Source of the DNA: Osedax fenrisi
Taxonomy: Eukaryota; Annelida; Polychaeta; Sabellida; Siboglinidae
Direction: 5' to 3'
Assembly (NCBI GenBank): GCA_964019155.1
Contig: OZ025240.1
Span: 91,441,461-91,505,460 of the forward strand
DNA length: 64,000 bases
Part shown: one piece after another, positions 1 to 11,339 of the stretch
How the letters are laid out: every line of letters begins with the position of its first letter
Numbering within the stretch: position 1 is the stretch's first letter
The notes under the pieces: generated by a model
Told to the model about the DNA's origin: nothing
Databases searched by the model: none
The model's input: only the letters and a program-made list of their open reading frames with translations
Position numbers and translations under genes: made by a program

Positions 1-2060
1 CAGATGCACATTCCAGAAGTTCCAAATTGGAGTTAAGCGAGTTAACAGGAATTTTAATAATTAGCTGTATATGATCAGCATATATATGGTAGGTAATATA
101 AGGAAATTTACTAATAATATTAGATAGAGGACGCAAGTAAATAGAAAACAATAAATGACCGAGTACTGATCCCTGAGGAACTCCACATAGTATATCAATG
201 GGATGCGAAATATAATCATTCACTTTTACTGAGGAGGTTCGATCGTTAAGAAATGAAGTTAACCAGCTGAGAGACGAACCTTCAATTCCGAGTTCCTTAA
301 TGCGTTCAATAAGAATATTGTGGTTTAAAGTATCAAACGCACTCGAAAGGTCGAGTAGCAATAGTTGCGCATAATGAGAGGAGTCGAGCGATTTATAGAG
401 CGTATCAGTAATAATATTTAAAGCAGTTTCAGTGGAATAATGTTTTCTATAAGCACTCTGGTAGGGTTCCATTAAATCGTTATTCTCAAGATAAAATATC
501 AATTGTCTACTGACTACACGTTCCATGATTTTACTGAATTTTACAGGATATGGGTCTATAGTTCATAAGATCATCAGGATCGAGAGAGGATTTTTTCAGA
601 ATCGGCTTAATAATAGCATATTTTAGAGATTTAGCCATGATCCCATCATTAAGTGATTCCGAAATTAAATTCGAGATAGTAATCGAAAGTAATAAAACTA
701 CATTTTTAAAGACAACCAAAGGAAGAGGATCAATAGGAGATGTTGAATTGGACATCATAATCAATTTGTGTATTTCAAAAATGTAAGGCGACGAAAAACT
801 AGATAATTTACATAACGTTGGTTCAGTGATTTGATGGGCAATCATACTCGGAGGTATCAAAGCGAGTTTAGATTTAATACATTTAGAAATACTAGATAAC
901 TTATTATATAAACTAGATACAGAAGAAGAGCACATATTATAGTCGGAAAGTCTATTTGATATGGGATTTAAATTACTACCAAGTATTCTATTCACTATTT
1001 TGAAATTTTTTTGGGAATTTGAACCACAGGCATTTAGTTTTTGCTCATAGAAATTAGCTTTTTGTGAATAAATTGCTTTCTTATAAGCCATCCTTGCCTC
1101 CAAGAAAATATACTTATGATAAGAAGATTGATGAATTCTACGCTCAAGTTTCCTTAATGAACGTTTCATTATAGCAAGATGAGAAGAAAACCAAGGTGAG
1201 GAAGTATGTAGAGTGAAGTAACGAGATTTTAAAGGAACTAAGTTATTCAAAGTAGATGAAAGACAGTAATTTAAAAAATCAAACGATATGTGATCACTGG
1301 ATAATCTATTCTCAATTTGTAACCCAAGTTCATGATAGTTTAATTTCCTCAACTCCCTATAAAAAACTAATGACTTAGTTGATACAGGTTTCCTTAGAGA
1401 AATAGATGTATGAATCAGATAATGATCAGTTAAGAGATCAGAACGAATACAGGGTGAAATGAACTGAGTGGGTGTATCATTAGGAGTAAAATTCAAATCA
1501 AGAATATTGCCACTTGTGTGAGTAGGACAGGATATATGTTGATGAAGACCAAGGGATTCAGTTAATTGCCTAAATAAGGAATGGGGTTGAGACATGGAGT
1601 CAAAGTGATAATTGAAATCTCCCATACAAATGAATTTAAAAGAGCTAGAATGTAAGCCATTATTTATGCAATCAGAGAATTCATCAAAGAAGATGGAATA
1701 ATCAGGCCTAGGAGGCCGATAAATAACTATAATACGAAGTATATCGAAAGGGAAATTAAATGTGCAAGATAAGCAATCACTATAAGAAAAAGTAACAGAA
1801 GAAATGGAAGGCGTTGGTAAGTCCATATGAATTAAGATACCAACGCCTCCCCCACGACCATAATTACGAGGTTGGAGATAAAGATTATAACCTGCCTCGC
1901 AGCACAATGAGAATATATCCGTATCATCAATGCTAATACAGGTTTCAGTGATCCCAATAATAGAGATAGGTTTAATTTTTAGATAGGCAAGGAGTAGTAC
2001 AATATTAGAGCGAAGAGATCTAATATTAATAAGGGAAATGCTAATTACATCAGATAACAT
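1..2060 (-). pseudogene. LINE A1 ORF2: endonuclease plus reverse transcriptase, frameshifted
   Basis: The open part (2060-531, 509 aa) starts with an apurinic-like endonuclease over about residues 1-225: 'LINIRSLRSN', the catalytic Glu in 'GITETC', 'GRGGGVGILI', 'YRPPRP', 'MGDFNYHF', 'LDLNF' and the SDH-equivalent 'LTDHYLI'. A linker and RT fingers follow, ending at 'NYRPISCKIQ'. At about 531-545 a small deletion shifts frame; RT continues with 'FSKIMERVV', 'DLSSAFDTLNH' and 'GVPQGSVLGHLLF'. At about 75-95 the catalytic box reads YADH instead of YADD, so this RT should be inactive even if the frame were continuous. The copy runs out of the window at base 1. Confidence 0.85.
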
Positions 2061-2066
2061 GCATAG

Positions 2067-2960
2067 TCACTTTTTATTAGACTCAGTCTCAGATTTTGAT
2101 TTTGAAAAAGCCGCAAAAGATATCTTCCATGCGGATATTTCCTCTTGCGTAGGGCTATATTTATCAGATATCCAGTCAATCTTATCATTGATAGTTCTTC
2201 TTAACTCATAGCAATTAGTTCTTTTATTAAACACCGATTTTAGGGACTTAATGGAACCTGATTTAATAGCATGATAATACAGCAAGCCCAATTTCCTAGT
2301 ATCGAGTGATAATGACTGGAATATAAACAGTTTATCATATTTATCATCAAATTTTAGATCTAAAAACCTATCTCTAGAGTATTTTGAGTTGAAGTTTATT
2401 ATGGCAGTTCCATTAATAAATTTAACATCAGAGATAGTAGCGTTATCGATACCAAAATACTTAAACATATCATTAATATAATCCATATTACAGCTAGATT
2501 TCGATATATTTTTTATAAATGCACATAAATCATCTATTTGATTATGTGTTATTTTACTCGGTATATTATTAATCTTATATGTCATAGAACTAAACGAAGA
2601 TTCAATTGAAGATTTCAGTGTATCAGCATATGTTGTATTTTTCTTAATAATATTATTAGAATCGAGTATTAAGGATTTTATATTATTTATTTGTACAGAT
2701 AAAGAGTTCAACGTGACAACATCAATGGAAGGGGAAGAAACATCATTTTTAGATACCAGACAATTATTACAATAAAATAGAAATTGTTTAGAATTAAAAA
2801 TCGCACAAGCATATTGAGGAGGAGTATTATTATTAGTCCACGCGGAATGGAGCATATCGGCATTGAAAAGGCATTTATGATGAATACAATCATTACAATT
2901 GGTACAAAAATTGCTATTCTCAGTGCTACATGGCTTATCACAGTAGGTACAATTGGTCAT
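2067..2960 (-). CDS. LINE A1 ORF1 protein with PHD-like zinc finger
   Basis: Intact 297-residue ORF. The N-terminal ~66 residues hold a Cys/His-rich finger: CTYC, FCTNC, HHKC and a closing FYCNNC, with the C4HC3-like spacing of PHD fingers found in ORF1 of several CR1/L2-type LINEs. The middle (about 80-200) is Ser/Asn/Ile-rich and could form coiled coil. The C-terminal ~80 residues carry 'FNKRTNCYELR' followed by 'IDWISDKYSP' and a Trp, a module also present in the ORF1s of LINE A5 (57219-58034) and LINE B1 (near 9505-9640). ORF1 proteins bind element RNA into particles; that role is family knowledge. ORF2 starts 6 bases downstream. Confidence 0.8.
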   Translation of the reverse strand: MTNCTYCDKPCSTENSNFCTNCNDCIHHKCLFNADMLHSAWTNNNTPPQYACAIFNSKQFLFYCNNCLVSKNDVSSPSIDVVTLNSLSVQINNIKSLILDSNNIIKKNTTYADTLKSSIESSFSSMTYKINNIPSKITHNQIDDLCAFIKNISKSSCNMDYINDMFKYFGIDNATISDVKFINGTAIINFNSKYSRDRFLDLKFDDKYDKLFIFQSLSLDTRKLGLLYYHAIKSGSIKSLKSVFNKRTNCYELRRTINDKIDWISDKYSPTQEEISAWKISFAAFSKSKSETESNKK

Positions 2961-3220
2961 ATTAGCTAATATAAGTTAAATTAAATTCTAATGTAGTATG
3001 TACTTATCTAAGCTTGCTATATTAGTATGAATATGTGATGTGATTGTGAAATATATGTTAATGTATATCTATGCAGGAATTATGTATATATATAAAATAT
3101 ATAATATATTATATATAAACAGTCATAATGTATTAATCAATAGTACAGTAAACAATATCAAAATTAAATCATCCAGGCAATATAATAGAATAATAAAACA
3201 ATAGAAGTCAGTTGTTTACA

Positions 3221-3660
3221 TAATCAAATTCACGCGATGCGGTCTGGTGATTTTATAGATCTAAGGTATCGATTTATCAATTTACACAGCTCTGTAATCT
3301 CGAAAAACCTATATAACGTTTATAATTATAGAAGATATACTCAATATGATAGATATTCTATTATATATAAGACGGAAGCTATATATTTATATTGCGCATA
3401 CACTATGAAATATCATTCGGGATAAATGTACACTAATCTCGAGGTCACGACGGTTTAAACACGGGTTACCGACAACCAGAGCAAGCCAGGCACGGGATGA
3501 TCCTCCTGGACAGTGACCGAGATATGTAGTCGTGTAGTACAAATTGATGATATGCGAAGATGTGTATATCTCAGTATACAAGCATGTAACGTAGATGAAT
3601 GCGAAATAGTGTATTTAACAGTTAAACAATAGAAGTTGAAAATCAATAGAAACACGTCTG
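3221..3660. other. Leader or flank of LINE A1 with a compact GC-richer fold near 3443-3518
   Basis: No gene recognised. Short ORFs here have no recognisable motif. Around 3443-3518 there is a GC-richer patch whose ends pair (GGTCAC with GTGACC, about 76 nt apart) and which contains a CCAGG/CCTGG hairpin. Confidence 0.4.
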
Positions 3661-4208
3661 TTCGCTACGAGAGACAGAAACAGAATGAAAAAGATATATT
3701 AATATATAAAATATATATTTGTACTCTTTGTAAGAACTGTAATGCGAGATACTGTTAAAGCTCTATATATTATTTATTGAAGTGAATCATATAGATTAAG
3801 GTATATTATATATTAATATAATAGTTATGTGATCCAAATAAATACTTGGGAATAGTATAAATAATTAATCGGAATGAATAATTTCTGTAACACAAATAAA
3901 ATTATAGACTTACAGCGTGATACTTTATAATAATAAGAAGTACATTTAGTATTTGTCATTATATAAATTACTAATGTAATTACAAATGAGGCATTTTATT
4001 TATAAATATCCCATAAGTGGTCCCTAATAATTTCTATAATACTTTTCTGGTACCTTAATTAAGGTTGAATTCATGAATTCAATGAATTAATTTCTGTAAA
4101 TGTAATATAATGAACAATATGTAAATATGAATGTATCTAAACTGATTTTAAAATAAAAACGTGTTAAAATTTCAAAGTTAACACATGAATGTATGATATA
4201 TATTAATT

Positions 4209-4248
<40 letters not shown>

Positions 4249-4269
4249 ATAGTTATTTATTTATCAGTA

Positions 4270-4305
<36 letters not shown>

Positions 4306-6959
4306 AATTAAAATTAAAAATATATAATATTGGTAAATATTATATTAGAGGTATATGTAAGATATAGTAAATATTAATAAATTATAATAATTTATTTATA
4401 ATTATATAATATTATTATAGATTAAATATAACATTTCAGAATCAAAATAGAGATGGATTTAGTAAATGAATTTTTTTAATTTGAATAAACATTACATATT
4501 ATGTTATATTTAATATATGTTACAATTTATTTTATTATAGATATAAAGCATATACATTTATATATATATATATATTGAATTCATTTAAGTATAATTATTA
4601 GTTTATGTTTTTAAGCTATAGTTTATATAATGTCACTTACCGTTATATAAATAACTTAATAATTTGAACATTCTACATATTAGTATTAATCTATATTATA
4701 GTTATGGTAATTTAAATCGTAAAAACAAATATTTATACTATATAAATATATAATATATAAATAATAAATAGGAATGTATACAGTACAATCATTGTACTAG
4801 TTAACATGATTTTTGATGTGTAGGTTTTATAAATGTTTTCTAGATTAGTTTTTTCAGATCAGATCAAGTTTTTTATTTATTTTACTTTATTTTTTTTTCG
4901 AATTTTTCGATTACAATTTATAATTGACTAACAAATATGGAGTTAATGAGCAATACTAATTTGATTTATGTATGAGAGATATTGAACTATGGGCTGGATG
5001 TTTAGAGTCAATTATTAAATTTTTCTCGGTAATCATAGATGTTCAGAATATGTAAATATTGTGTAAGACTTTATTCTATGTTTTATAAATATCTGAGCTC
5101 GTATGTCCATAAAGATTCATTTTCTGTGTGATATCTAGATTATTTTCTAATCATTTTATTGAGAGTGCTTCAATCAGAATATTTTGATAATAGAATATAG
5201 ATACCAAAGTAAAATAACTATTAAATCCTAGATGAATACTGTTGGAGTCTAAAAAAGGGATATAAAATACTTCAAATATAAAAAATCATTACAAAAATCT
5301 TTAATTCAATAAAAATTATAACATTGACTATGTACATTATTATTTTGAATCATAATATATTAAAATATACCAAATACTATTGAAATAAATTCAGTACATT
5401 TCAGTTAATATCCTTTATTTTTCCTATTATTGTGATTTTTTTTATAAATTTTCAAACTTAAATAAATGAAATAATTGATTTTATCTGATAAAACTAATAA
5501 CATGTTTGAAAGGGTGTAAACAAATAGTCTTGAATCGGTTAAAATACTAATACTTCATAGATTTTTTTTCAAATGGCGACCAGTGTTATTTATCAATTTG
5601 TTAAGCTCCAAATTCATAAATAAAGGTGAACATATGATATTGTAATTAATCTAAATATTATATTCTCAATAATAATAATATATGAATAGACACCATAAGT
5701 TATATAATGAGGTAATACTATATTATAATATATTATATATGGTAATATATATAGTAATATGTAATACTTATTAAAAAGTTATTGTATAAATTCTATTATT
5801 TCCCATTACAACTGTGTTTATAATTACTTTAAATAAATAATAATTTTATAATTATATGAATAGTAATTAGGTTTATTTTCACCCAGAATACGTGTGGGCG
5901 TAAGTTATCAGAATAATAATAATACATAAAACTCATATAAACTTAAATAAAATTGACTGTCGGAAAAATAATAATTAATTAACACATATATTATAATATA
6001 ATTTAATATAGTATAAATGGGATATGTGTTAGATACTAAAGGAAAAGTGGGAGCTTATAGATATAGTAACAATTTATGTAAATTACGCAAGGAAGGAATA
6101 CTATATATATAACATGATTGAGGAATTTAAAATCAATTAACGTAAGTACAGCTATATATTAACAATAGTTATATATATATATGAATGAATTCAGTTTATA
6201 GTCAATGTCTAAGGAGAATCAGTAAAAGCGATTAGCTTTTTTAATTCAATATCTCTTAACAGTAGTGTAATGTCATATTTAATCATCTTCATTCGGATAA
6301 TATACAATAATATTATATAAAAATGGATATCAAAATAAACAATAAACACATATAAAACTAAAACAAATATTTGATTCCCATGTTAACATCCAAAACAAAG
6401 TATAAAATATAATTGATATATTTTTCATAATTGTAATATAATATTTATAAAAGAGTCTAAAAAATATTTGTAGGTTACTATTAGTTATTAATACTGTTTT
6501 AAATTGTTTTAATTCAAATACTGTTTTTTTTATTATTGTAATACTTTTAATTTGTAATACTGTAGTTTTTTTGTTATTAGTTATGTAAAGTTTAATATAT
6601 AAAACCTAAAATTTGTAAAATAAATATTAAAGAGTTTTGATAAATAGTAATTTTTTTTAAATAATTAAACATTTAATACTGATTTTGTTTTTTTTTTTAA
6701 TACTTCTAATTTATAATAATGTTTTTTTTATTATTTTTGTATATGGTTATATAATGTAAAATATATAAAAATGTAAAATATGTAAAAATATAAAATTTAT
6801 ATGGAGAAATACTTATTTAATACTGATTTTTTAATAATGTTTTATAATACAAAATATTTGTTTAATTTACAATATAATATTAGAGAGAATAATATATTTT
6901 TAATATTATTAAACATATCACTATAAAAAATTATATCAGTGTTATATTTTACATTGGTT
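3661..6959. other. AT-rich intergenic stretch without recognisable genes
   Basis: Almost pure A/T with (TA)n tracts around 4208-4246 and 4274-4303 and homopolymer runs. No protein motif, tRNA or paired repeat could be seen on either strand. Confidence 0.6.
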
Positions 6960-7335
6960 AATGAAAAATAATGTCATCAATTTTTTCAATTTATTTATAT
7001 TTGTTATTTTATTTTTTTTAAGAATATTACCAAATATTATGTCATTATATTACTTTTTACCTTTAAATAATATTGTATTTTGGTATTTTGTAGTGTTCAT
7101 TAATAGTAAAATGAATCTATCATTACGTTTATTTAAATTAAAATATTCACTAAAATCAATTTTGTAATTTTTATTTAGCAATTTATAAATTAATAGAATA
7201 TTTCTAAATATTACCAGATCATTTAATTTTAGAATATTATTAATAATAAATAATTCAGTTGATTTGATAATCTGATTAAAGGAAATAGATTTAAATTTTA
7301 GATTTTTTTGTTAATAATTCTGATAATTTTTTTTT
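6960..7335 (-). pseudogene. LINE D fragment (RT C-terminal or 3' part), degraded
   Basis: The stretch resembles 11470-11730 of LINE D1 in base pattern, including the shared minus-strand end near 'ttaataattctgataa' and 'ctaaatagga'. It is too decayed for an ORF of its own; the plus-strand ORF here is low-complexity and has no motif. It abuts the gypsy remnant at about 7336, so one inserted into or was joined to the other. Confidence 0.4.
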
Positions 7336-7338
7336 GCA

Positions 7339-8670
7339 CTAAATAGGATACTATAGAACCAAGATGCAATGTCAGACTTCTCACAAAGATATTCCAACAT
7401 GATGATGAGAATATAGACACGTTTGTCACGATATTACGCATACACGCTGAAAAATGCAAGTTCAGAGACTCCGAACTTAATGACCGGATCATCGAGTGCA
7501 AACAGTGACAAGAGCTGTTACTTTTGAAAACCACAATCAACAATGGTTGGCCTAAAGACATAAAACAGATACCGAATGCCATAAATAAATACTTGTCATT
7601 CAGAGATGAAATTACATGCGACGATGACGTTATTTTGAAACGATTACAAGTTCTTATACCGACCAACCAAAGACTACACATTATGAAAATATTGCATACT
7701 GCCAACCAGGGTATAGAGAATACACGATTACTCGCACGACAACATATATATTAGCCAGGAATAAATGAATATGAATCCACAATGATCTCACAATATGTTA
7801 CATGTAAAGAGATATCAAGACGACAAAGTCGAGAACCACTTCTCACCAGAGACATACCGAACGACCTTGATAAACAATCGCTACGGACATGTTTGAAAAC
7901 AAGAACGAACATTAGTTACTAATAGTAGACTACTATTCGAAGTACTACTTCGTATACATCACAATAAACAACCCCTGTACAAGTAAGAATATAATACATA
8001 TATTTAAATGTTTATTCGCGAAACACGGAATCCCACACACCCTACTGAGTGACAACGGAAGACAATTTATCTCATCTGAGTTCTCAGAATTCGCAAAGAC
8101 ATTGGACTTCAAACATATAACACGTAGCCCATACTACCATAGAAGCAACGGAATAGCAGAACGAATGGTGCAGACAGTTAAAAGAGTACTGCACAATACA
8201 ACCGACTTCTACAAGTCACTACTATTGTTACGAACGACACCCATTTACTGTCACTTACGATAACCCGCTGAACTACTGTTCAACCGACGACTTACGACTA
8301 TATTACCATCTACGACACATAGCTCAATGGATACCGATACCCATAGGCGACTTATTAAGCGATCTAATGCGATATTACCATGATAAGCGTATCTCTAATA
8401 AATGCCTTAGAAAACTAGAGCCCAACGAGAACGTATATATATATACGTAACCCCATTACGAACAAGTTGACACCATCCAATATTCTCGCCAAACGTTCTG
8501 AACCACGATCATACGATGTCGACGGACCACACGGAGTCTTACGTCGAACAAGAACCGACATCCGCCCCACTTTCGACACCCCGACTACAAATGTCGGAAA
8601 GGTAACGACAGACGTTACTACCCCTCGACGATCTGGAAGGACCATAACCACACCTTCCCGATATGCCTCT
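7339..8670 (+). pseudogene. Gypsy-2 gag-integrase fusion remnant
   Basis: The first ~55 codons read like gypsy gag ('IDTFVTILRIHAEKCKF', 'NDRIIECKQ'). After one in-frame stop they pass directly into the end of an RNase H/integrase linker ('LLLLKTTINNGWPKDIKQ'), then the integrase HHCC zinc-binding module ('HIMKILHTANQG', 'QHIY', 'YVTCKEI'). The catalytic core follows, with 'LLSDNGRQFIS' holding the second Asp and 'NGIAERMVQTVKR' the Glu. A C-terminal part with 'PAELLFNRRL' follows, broken by stops. An internal deletion therefore removed protease and RT. The frame is open enough to follow, but it is not functional. Confidence 0.7.
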
Positions 8671-8690
8671 TAATATCTAATTAAGAGGTA

Positions 8691-8710
8691 TGTAATAATA
8701 TTGTCATATA

Positions 8711-8781
<71 letters not shown>

Positions 8782-9132
8782 GCATATATCTATAGGATAT
8801 ATATATATGCACGTAATATTATTATATACCAATATATACAGTCATGTATATATCTATGCAATGCAAGGCACGAGGCGTAGCCACGCCCACCTAATTATAA
8901 TTAAGTAATAAACGCAACGCACGTGCATTCCTTAACGCTACATGCCTGGATATGTACATGTATTACATATATGAATTCGCACTCTACGTATATCACTAGC
9001 CATATCTGGACACGTTAATCTGTATCACCCTAACTATATATCTATCTAAATTCTTAATAATAAACTTATGTAACTCTATCTTGTTATGATCATTGCCATT
9101 GAACGTATACATTTAACAACGTCGGGATAACA
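8691..9132 (+). repeat. Probable 3' LTR of Gypsy-2
   Basis: Begins TGTAAT directly after a purine-rich tract and ends ATAACA, a TG...CA pair with a short terminal inversion. It holds an AATAAA-type signal near 9055-9065 and a long (TA)n expansion at 8710-8778. The segment 'ggcgtagccacgccca' at 8876-8892 resembles, in reverse orientation, the 'gggcgtggc.tagtcacg' block in the Gypsy-1 LTRs. There is no partner LTR in the window, so the limits are inferred. Confidence 0.45.
8710..8778. repeat. (TA)n microsatellite
   Basis: About 34 dinucleotide repeats inside the presumed Gypsy-2 LTR. Confidence 0.95.
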
Positions 9133-9224
9133 CATATAATACAACATAACACGTACACATACACATATATTAACATATCATTACAGCAAGGAAATTAAAA
9201 TCAACTCTAATATAAACACACACT

Positions 9225-9660
9225 TTATTTTGTATAACATTAGTTCTGAAAATATTCTAAATGAAATACTAGATGATCTTAACATGTCATTTTATAGGGA
9301 AAATTAAGCTAAGCACTAACAATGTTGAAGCTTACAAAGTTACAATGATGTTATTACTCCCTACCTATATAGTGAATTCTATAAGCTTCTTAATCGTGTC
9401 GATAAATACCCTAAGGTATTCTTGAGACCTGATCTCTCGTTTTATAAACATATTAATTGTCCTATACTAACCATTAGAGCTGAAAATATTACTTAATACA
9501 CAAGATGTATAATCGCACCTCTCAATATGAACTAAGATATATAGTCACGAATAATGATATATCATAAATTGATTGTAAAACATATATATCTTATTCAGAT
9601 GCAGATTACTTGATATGGTCTAAACAAGCTAAAAACATTAATAAAAATATGTACTAGGAT
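9225..9660 (+). pseudogene. LINE B1 ORF1 remnant
   Basis: Shifting frames give 'FLRPDLSFYKHINCPI' and then 'MYNRTSQYELRYI', 'IDCKTYISYSDADYLIW'. The last part lines up with the ORF1 C-terminal module of LINE A1 (FNKRTNCYELR...IDWISDKYSP) and LINE A5. At least one stop and one frameshift are present. Confidence 0.5.
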
Positions 9661-9702
9661 ATTAGAATTAATGGCATTTCACATTCGAATTGACTAAATG
9701 CT

Positions 9703-9734
9703 AATTTTTCTCCTTTTTTCTCCTTTTTTCTCCT
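9703..9734. repeat. Three-copy tandem repeat, 10-bp unit CTCCTTTTTT
   Basis: A pyrimidine-only tandem array lying between LINE B1 ORF1 and its endonuclease. Confidence 0.9.
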
Positions 9735-9849
9735 CACTATGCTAATGCAAATTACCATGCAATAAGTTACCTACACTCATAGCTATGCTTAATGATAGGC
9801 ATTATGACATTATTATATTTACTAAACCTGTCTAAATAATAGTGTTACC

Positions 9850-10574
9850 AATGCAATGTTCAATTCATTAAATTTGTATACTGTTTATAGTCTAGATCGT
9901 CATGCCAATACTCGTGGTGGTGATATTATTGTTTATGTTAATATTAATTTAATTCGTTATGCATGTCTGTATTTGTTACAAATGGTATAGAATTATTGTG
10001 TATTACATTTTTTAATTACAGACTTGTCACCATTTATAGGCCACTAGATATGCCATTGTCCCAAACAGTTTTATTATGTGATACTTTAAATAACATATGT
10101 TCATATACGGACTCTTGTCTAATCTATGGATACTTCAACCTGGCTGTAATTGACTGGATTACTGGTGCTACGTATACCATTGCGGAAAGATATGTATACA
10201 ATAAGTTTCTATCATACGGTTTAACTCAACTAATTAATTTTAATACTAGAAATTCAAATATTCTCGATTTAATTCTTACAAATAATACATTAATTGTATC
10301 TAATATTTCACCTACAAATGCTTTTGAATTTGATGTACATGTTAGTGACCATTTTGCTATTTACTCTGATTTAGTAATCCCAGATAATTATTTAAATTCT
10401 GGCAATCTTAGTCACAATAAATGTTCAATCCTGCGACTTAAGTATAATAAAAGTGATATTGCTAATAGTAAAACACATATATTGTCACTAGACTCGTATC
10501 ATTGTAATGAGCTAATAAACACTTTTATTAATATTACTAAGAATATCATCGAGTTATACATAACTACTTTTTGA
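9850..10574 (+). pseudogene. LINE B1 endonuclease domain
   Basis: The longest open part is 9963-10574 (203 aa). Motifs: 'RLVTIYRPLDMP', 'LIYGYFNLAVIDW', 'NILDLILTNN' and 'HVSDHFAIYSDL', the last carrying the SDH catalytic His of apurinic-type endonucleases. The canonical GDFN is changed to GYFN, which loses an Asp that family members use. Upstream, in another frame, 'LDRHANTRGGDIIVYVN' continues the domain, so the real start is broken by a frameshift. RT traces follow in other frames to about 11096. Confidence 0.7.
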
Positions 10575-11096
10575 ACTAAAATTTATAAATATCCCTTATC
10601 TATTAAAAAACTACTAAATAAGTGTAGAGTATTACATAGAAACATATTTGATACAGATACTCATAATGTATGGAGGTATATCCAATATTTACTATCAGAT
10701 AAAATAAATCAATATAATATTGATGTGTAACACAAAATGCTCTCATCAAATAAAAAATCTTCTTTTTATAATTATATAAACACCAAATTAAATAACAAAA
10801 ATCTCATACATCCACTCAGAAATCGAGTCGATCATAATATCATTTATACTAATGATTTTGATAAAGCAGATTGTTTTTCTTAGAAATTTTCATTTGTTTT
10901 TCTCAAGTCGGATATTTCTTATGATCCCTATTCTAGTTTTAATGATTTTCCTATATCTCAGGAATAGTAAAGAAATTATTATCCATTATCTATTGTTTTC
11001 CAACGTATTCTAGATGAAGGTCAATGCCCTACTATATGGAAGTTAGCTAATATTATTCCAATATTTAAAAAAGGTGATCATTCATTCCCATAAAAC

Positions 11097-11300
11097 TGAA
11101 GTTTCAGTTTATTGTTTTTGGAATTAACTCCATCTAGGATACGCCGAACTGTTAGAATCTATCCTGATGTTGACCTATTTGTTCGAAACCCGTTTTGGTG
11201 TTTCCTTAATAAAGGATCAACATGCGGACGGATTCTGTTTAGTAGCATCAGATTACATATCTTCGCAGCTATTGCTGTTAAAGAAACAAATATAAATATT
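11097..11300 (-). pseudogene. LINE C reverse transcriptase fragment
   Basis: The minus strand reads 'IAAKICNLMLLNRIRP', 'VDPLLRKHQNGFRTNRST' and 'ILTVRRILDGVNSKN', matching the RT N-terminal blocks of LINE C1 at 42780-42980. No flanking duplication is visible. It joins LINE B1 on its left and LINE D1 on its right, so three families meet within 300 bases. Confidence 0.65.
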
Positions 11301-11339
11301 TAAAAAAATAAATATTAAAAAATAAAAAAACTAATATTT

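Larger units (their letters stand above)
1..3220 (-). mobile_element. LINE A1, CR1/L2-like non-LTR retrotransposon (3' end outside window)
   Basis: On the minus strand the order is a leader, ORF1 (2960-2067), then ORF2 with endonuclease and reverse transcriptase running off base 1. This two-ORF layout, the apurinic-type endonuclease before the RT, and the block 'LLLLDLSSAFDTLNHN' are typical of CR1/L2-group LINEs. The 5' end is not marked by a visible target duplication; coding ends at 2960 and I place the leader limit loosely near 3220. It is the longest LINE coding stretch in the window. Confidence 0.85.
7336..9132 (+). mobile_element. Gypsy-2: internally deleted gypsy-type LTR retrotransposon with probable 3' LTR
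   Basis: In plus-strand order: a gag fragment (7339-7505), a fused integrase region (7510-8670), a purine-rich tract 'ttaagagg' (8681-8688) and a probable 3' LTR beginning TGTAAT at 8691. Protease, RT and most of RNase H are absent, and no 5' LTR is visible because the left side is cut by a LINE D fragment. Several stops and frameshifts make it inactive and older than Gypsy-1. Confidence 0.7.
9220..11100 (+). mobile_element. LINE B1, non-LTR retrotransposon remnant
   Basis: Plus-strand remnant with ORF1 traces (about 9225-9660), endonuclease (about 9850-10574) and RT beginnings up to about 11096 ('FQRILDEGQCPTIWKLANIIPIFKKGD'). It ends abruptly where an opposite-strand LINE C piece begins. 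The same family recurs at 19290-21665 and 44053-44870. Confidence 0.7.

Noticed and set aside
2708..2969. ORFs on both strands inside the LINE A1 ORF1 region
   Set aside because: Shadows of the PHD-containing ORF1.
3443..3518. A tRNA gene
   Set aside because: Length and end pairing fit, but no T-arm or B box; kept only as a structural curiosity.
7298..7705. 135-aa minus-strand ORF
   Set aside because: Antisense shadow of the Gypsy-2 gag-integrase remnant, which has clear motifs on the plus strand.
8415..8673. Overlapping ORFs on both strands at the end of Gypsy-2
   Set aside because: They lie over the integrase C-terminal tail in shifted frames; no independent motif.
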